From the NCBI GenBank assembly GCA_946482375.1, contig CAMLRH010000087.1, forward strand, positions 1 to 9,404: DNA of 9,404 nt. Reading direction: 5' to 3'. Made by a program: the position numbers and the translations under genes. Shown here piece after piece: positions 7,872 to 9,404 of the stretch (positions are counted from its first letter, which is position 1; each line of letters starts with the position of its first letter). Source of the stretch: an uncultured Caulobacteraceae bacterium (GTDB lineage Bacteria > Pseudomonadota > Alphaproteobacteria > Caulobacterales > Caulobacteraceae). The notes under the pieces are model-generated. The model was not told the DNA's origin. It saw nothing but the letters and a program-made list of their open reading frames with translations, and searched no databases.

Positions 7872-7881
7872 CATCACGACC

Positions 7882-8106
7882 ATGGAAGCAGAAGCAGCGA
7901 AGTACATCGGCGCGGGTCTCGCCACGCTGGGCATGATCGGCTCGGGTATCGGCGTGGGCGCGATCTTCAGCGGGTTCCTGCAAGGCGCCCTGCGCAACCC
8001 CGGCGCCGCCGGCGGCCAGTTCACCAACCTGGTGCTCGGCTTCGCCCTGACGGAAGCCCTGGGCATCCTGGCCTTCGTGCTCGGCCTGCTGATCCTCTTC
8101 AGCTAA
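7882..8106 (+). CDS. atpE: ATP synthase F0 subunit c
   Basis: The 74-residue proteolipid forms the rotating c-ring. It is a hairpin of two membrane helices: residues about 7-33 with the Gly-rich packing motif GSGIGVGAIF (20-29), the polar loop LRNPG (37-41) that contacts F1 subunits gamma and epsilon, and about 48-73. The proton-carrying carboxylate is Glu58 in LTEALG. The use of Glu and the short N-terminus fit alphaproteobacterial and mitochondrial c subunits. Length is normal. It lies 45 bases after atpB, the largest gap inside the operon, and 6 bases before atpF'. Confidence 0.97.
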   Translation: MEAEAAKYIGAGLATLGMIGSGIGVGAIFSGFLQGALRNPGAAGGQFTNLVLGFALTEALGILAFVLGLLILFS

Positions 8107-8112
8107 GAGCCG

Positions 8113-8712
8113 ATGGCGACCGAGACAGCCACGATCGAGGCCGGCGAGGCCGTGCACGGCGTCGAGACGACGCCGCATGCCACGACCGAGACGACCGGCC
8201 ACGCGGAAGCCGCCCACGAGGGCGGCCTGCCGCAGTTCCGCTTCGAGTATTGGGGCGGGCAGATCGTCTATCTGCTCATCATCTTCACCCTGCTCTACAT
8301 CCTGCTGGGCCGCGTGTTCACGCCGAGGCTTAGGCGGGTGATCGACGAGCGCGCGCGCACCATCTCGGACGCCGTCGAACAGGCGCGCCTCGTCCAGACG
8401 GAAGCTCTGGAGCAGGCCCGCGTCGCCGAGGCTGAAGTCGCCGAGGCCCGCGCCCGGTCGCAGCGCGTCGCCGCCGACGCTCGCGCCAAGGCGCAAGCCG
8501 AAGCCGCCGAGCGTCAGGCGAAGGAAGACGCCAAGGTGGCCGGCAAGGTCGCCGAGGCCGAGGAGCGCATCCGCGCGGCGCGCGACGCGGCCATGGCCAA
8601 CGTCGGCAAGATCGCCACCGACACGGCCGGCGCCATCGTCGCCAAGCTGACCGGCCAGCCCGCGGCCAAGGGTGAGATCGAAGCGGCCATCGCCTCCAGG
8701 GGAGCCCGCTGA
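8113..8712 (+). CDS. atpF2: ATP synthase F0 subunit b'
   Basis: The first of two b-type subunits that make a heterodimeric peripheral stalk in alphaproteobacteria and other phototroph-related lineages. The 199-residue protein has an N-terminal extension of about 45 residues rich in Glu, Thr, His and Ala, then one membrane helix at about 49-68 ([19 protein letters not shown]), then [23 protein letters not shown] and a long Ala/Glu/Arg coiled coil to the C-terminus. The position right after atpE, the extension and the [10 protein letters not shown] motif identify it as b' and not b. Start ATG 8113 lies 6 bases after atpE with only a weak AAGAG ahead. A start further inside would still keep the membrane helix, but no good alternative with a ribosome site is apparent. 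Its stop overlaps the next start (TGATG). Confidence 0.93.
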   Translation: MATETATIEAGEAVHGVETTPHATTETTGHAEAAHEGGLPQFRFEYWGGQIVYLLIIFTLLYILLGRVFTPRLRRVIDERARTISDAVEQARLVQTEALEQARVAEAEVAEARARSQRVAADARAKAQAEAAERQAKEDAKVAGKVAEAEERIRAARDAAMANVGKIATDTAGAIVAKLTGQPAAKGEIEAAIASRGAR

Positions 8713-9215
8713 TGCCCGCCTTCCTCAATCCGGCCAACGCGGAGTTCTGGGTCGGCGTCGGTCTGCTGATCTTCCTGGCCATCGTCATCTTCGTGGCCAA
8801 GGCCCCGAAGACGATCGCCGCCGCGCTCGACGCCCGGGCCGAGAAGATTCAGGCCGACCTCAACGAGGCCGCGCGCATCCGCGCCGAGGCCGAGGCGATG
8901 CTGGCCGACATCCGCGCCCGCCGCGAAGAAGCCGAGCGTCAGGCCGCCGACATGCTGGCCGCCGCCGAAGCCGACGCCAAGCGGCTGGCGGTCGAGGCCA
9001 AGGCCAAGCTGGAAGAGCAGGTCAAGCGCCGCGCCGACCTCGCCGAGCGCAAGATCGCCACCGCCGAGGCGCAGGCCGCGGCCGAGGTGAAGGCCGCCGC
9101 CGCCGAGCTCGCCGCCCAGGCCGCCGAGCAGGTGCTGGCCGCCCGCGTCGCCGCCGCCAAGGCCGATCCGCTGGTGGACGCCGCCATCGGCCAACTCGCC
9201 GAGCGGCTTCAGTAG
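8712..9215 (+). CDS. atpF: ATP synthase F0 subunit b
   Basis: The second b-type subunit pairs with b' in the stator that links subunit a to the F1 head. It has 167 residues: the N-terminal sequence [27 protein letters not shown] with a membrane helix at about 12-30, then a long charged coiled coil ([18 protein letters not shown] and onward) that is extremely rich in Ala, Glu, Lys and Arg. ATG 8712 overlaps the atpF' stop by one base (TGATG). It is preceded by a strong AGGGGAG at 8698-8704, 7 bases away, so translational coupling is likely. It is the last gene of the F0 operon here; no F1 gene follows, and the next gene is on the opposite strand 3 bases away. Confidence 0.94.
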   Translation: MPAFLNPANAEFWVGVGLLIFLAIVIFVAKAPKTIAAALDARAEKIQADLNEAARIRAEAEAMLADIRARREEAERQAADMLAAAEADAKRLAVEAKAKLEEQVKRRADLAERKIATAEAQAAAEVKAAAAELAAQAAEQVLAARVAAAKADPLVDAAIGQLAERLQ

Positions 9216-9218
9216 CCG

Positions 9219-9404
9219 CTAGCGCCGGCGAGCCCGCAGGCGCTGCATCTCGGCTTCTATCAGATCCTCGCGCGCATCGGCGACGCGGCTGTAGGTCGTC
9301 ACCCCGTGCGCGACGAGGCCGATCCCCCAGCCGAACATCGGCCAGTAGAACCACAGCCTGTCCGGCGACGTCGCCAGGTTGAGCACGATCAGTCCGGCGT
9401 TGAT
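9219..9404 (-). CDS. 2TM-domain membrane protein, C-terminal part
   Basis: An open frame enters from the right edge on the minus strand and ends at TAG (9221-9219), giving 61 residues without a start. It contains the end of one hydrophobic helix (INAGLIVLNLA), a short linker (TSPDR), then LWFYWPMFGWGIGLVAHGV, and a charged tail EDLIEAEMQRLRARRR. The Y-W-P-x-x-G-W-G-I-G-L-x-x-H-G pattern is that of the 2TM domain, found in small bacterial membrane proteins and at the N-termini of some sensor kinases. The function is unknown; the protein may be small or longer outside the window. It is convergent with atpF. Confidence 0.75.
   Translation of the reverse strand: MNAGLIVLNLATSPDRLWFYWPMFGWGIGLVAHGVTTYSRVADAREDLIEAEMQRLRARRR

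Overview
The window reads as a conserved housekeeping stretch of a GC-rich alphaproteobacterial chromosome, most likely from Caulobacterales (a Caulobacter-, Brevundimonas- or Phenylobacterium-like organism). The evidence is the C-terminal half of a CcrM-type GANTC methyltransferase with its C-terminal recognition domain, an F0-only atp operon encoding two different b-type subunits (b' and b), a TTGACGC-N12-CCTATAGG promoter of the type described for Caulobacter housekeeping genes, and very high G+C at third codon positions. From memory, the order ccrM, mutY, DUF721 gene, dsbA-like gene, smc also occurs in Caulobacter. I could not check this by search.

Layout. 1-539: 3' end of ccrM (+). 557-653: a pair of inverted REP-type palindromes between the convergent ends of ccrM and mutY. 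662-1711: mutY (-). 1723-1820: a second, related REP pair in the divergent mutY/DUF721 spacer. 1835-2377: DUF721 (DciA-like) gene (+). 2451-3068: DsbA-like thioredoxin-fold lipoprotein (+). 3090-6533: smc (+, GTG start). 6534-6685: spacer with a weak terminator candidate and a good promoter. 6686-9215: atpI-atpB-atpE-atpF'-atpF (+), encoding the F0 part of ATP synthase. 9219-9404: C-terminal end of a small 2TM-domain protein (-), convergent with atpF. No spacer exceeds 300 bases. I saw no tRNA, rRNA, CRISPR array, transposase or phage gene.

How the genes work together. The left part is chromosome maintenance: adenine methylation that marks replication state (CcrM), repair of A opposite 8-oxoguanine (MutY), a putative replicative-helicase loader (DUF721/DciA) and chromosome compaction and segregation (SMC). 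A periplasmic thiol-disulfide lipoprotein sits directly in front of smc. The right part is a self-contained F0 operon. The F1 genes (atpHAGDC) are not in the window, and in alphaproteobacteria they usually lie at a separate locus.

I found no new multi-gene system. The points most worth a second look are the two related REP doublets that bracket mutY, a GANTC site in the leader of dsbA-smc close to ccrM itself, a shared 9-mer in two leaders, and residue-level variations in the ATP synthase and DsbA-like proteins.
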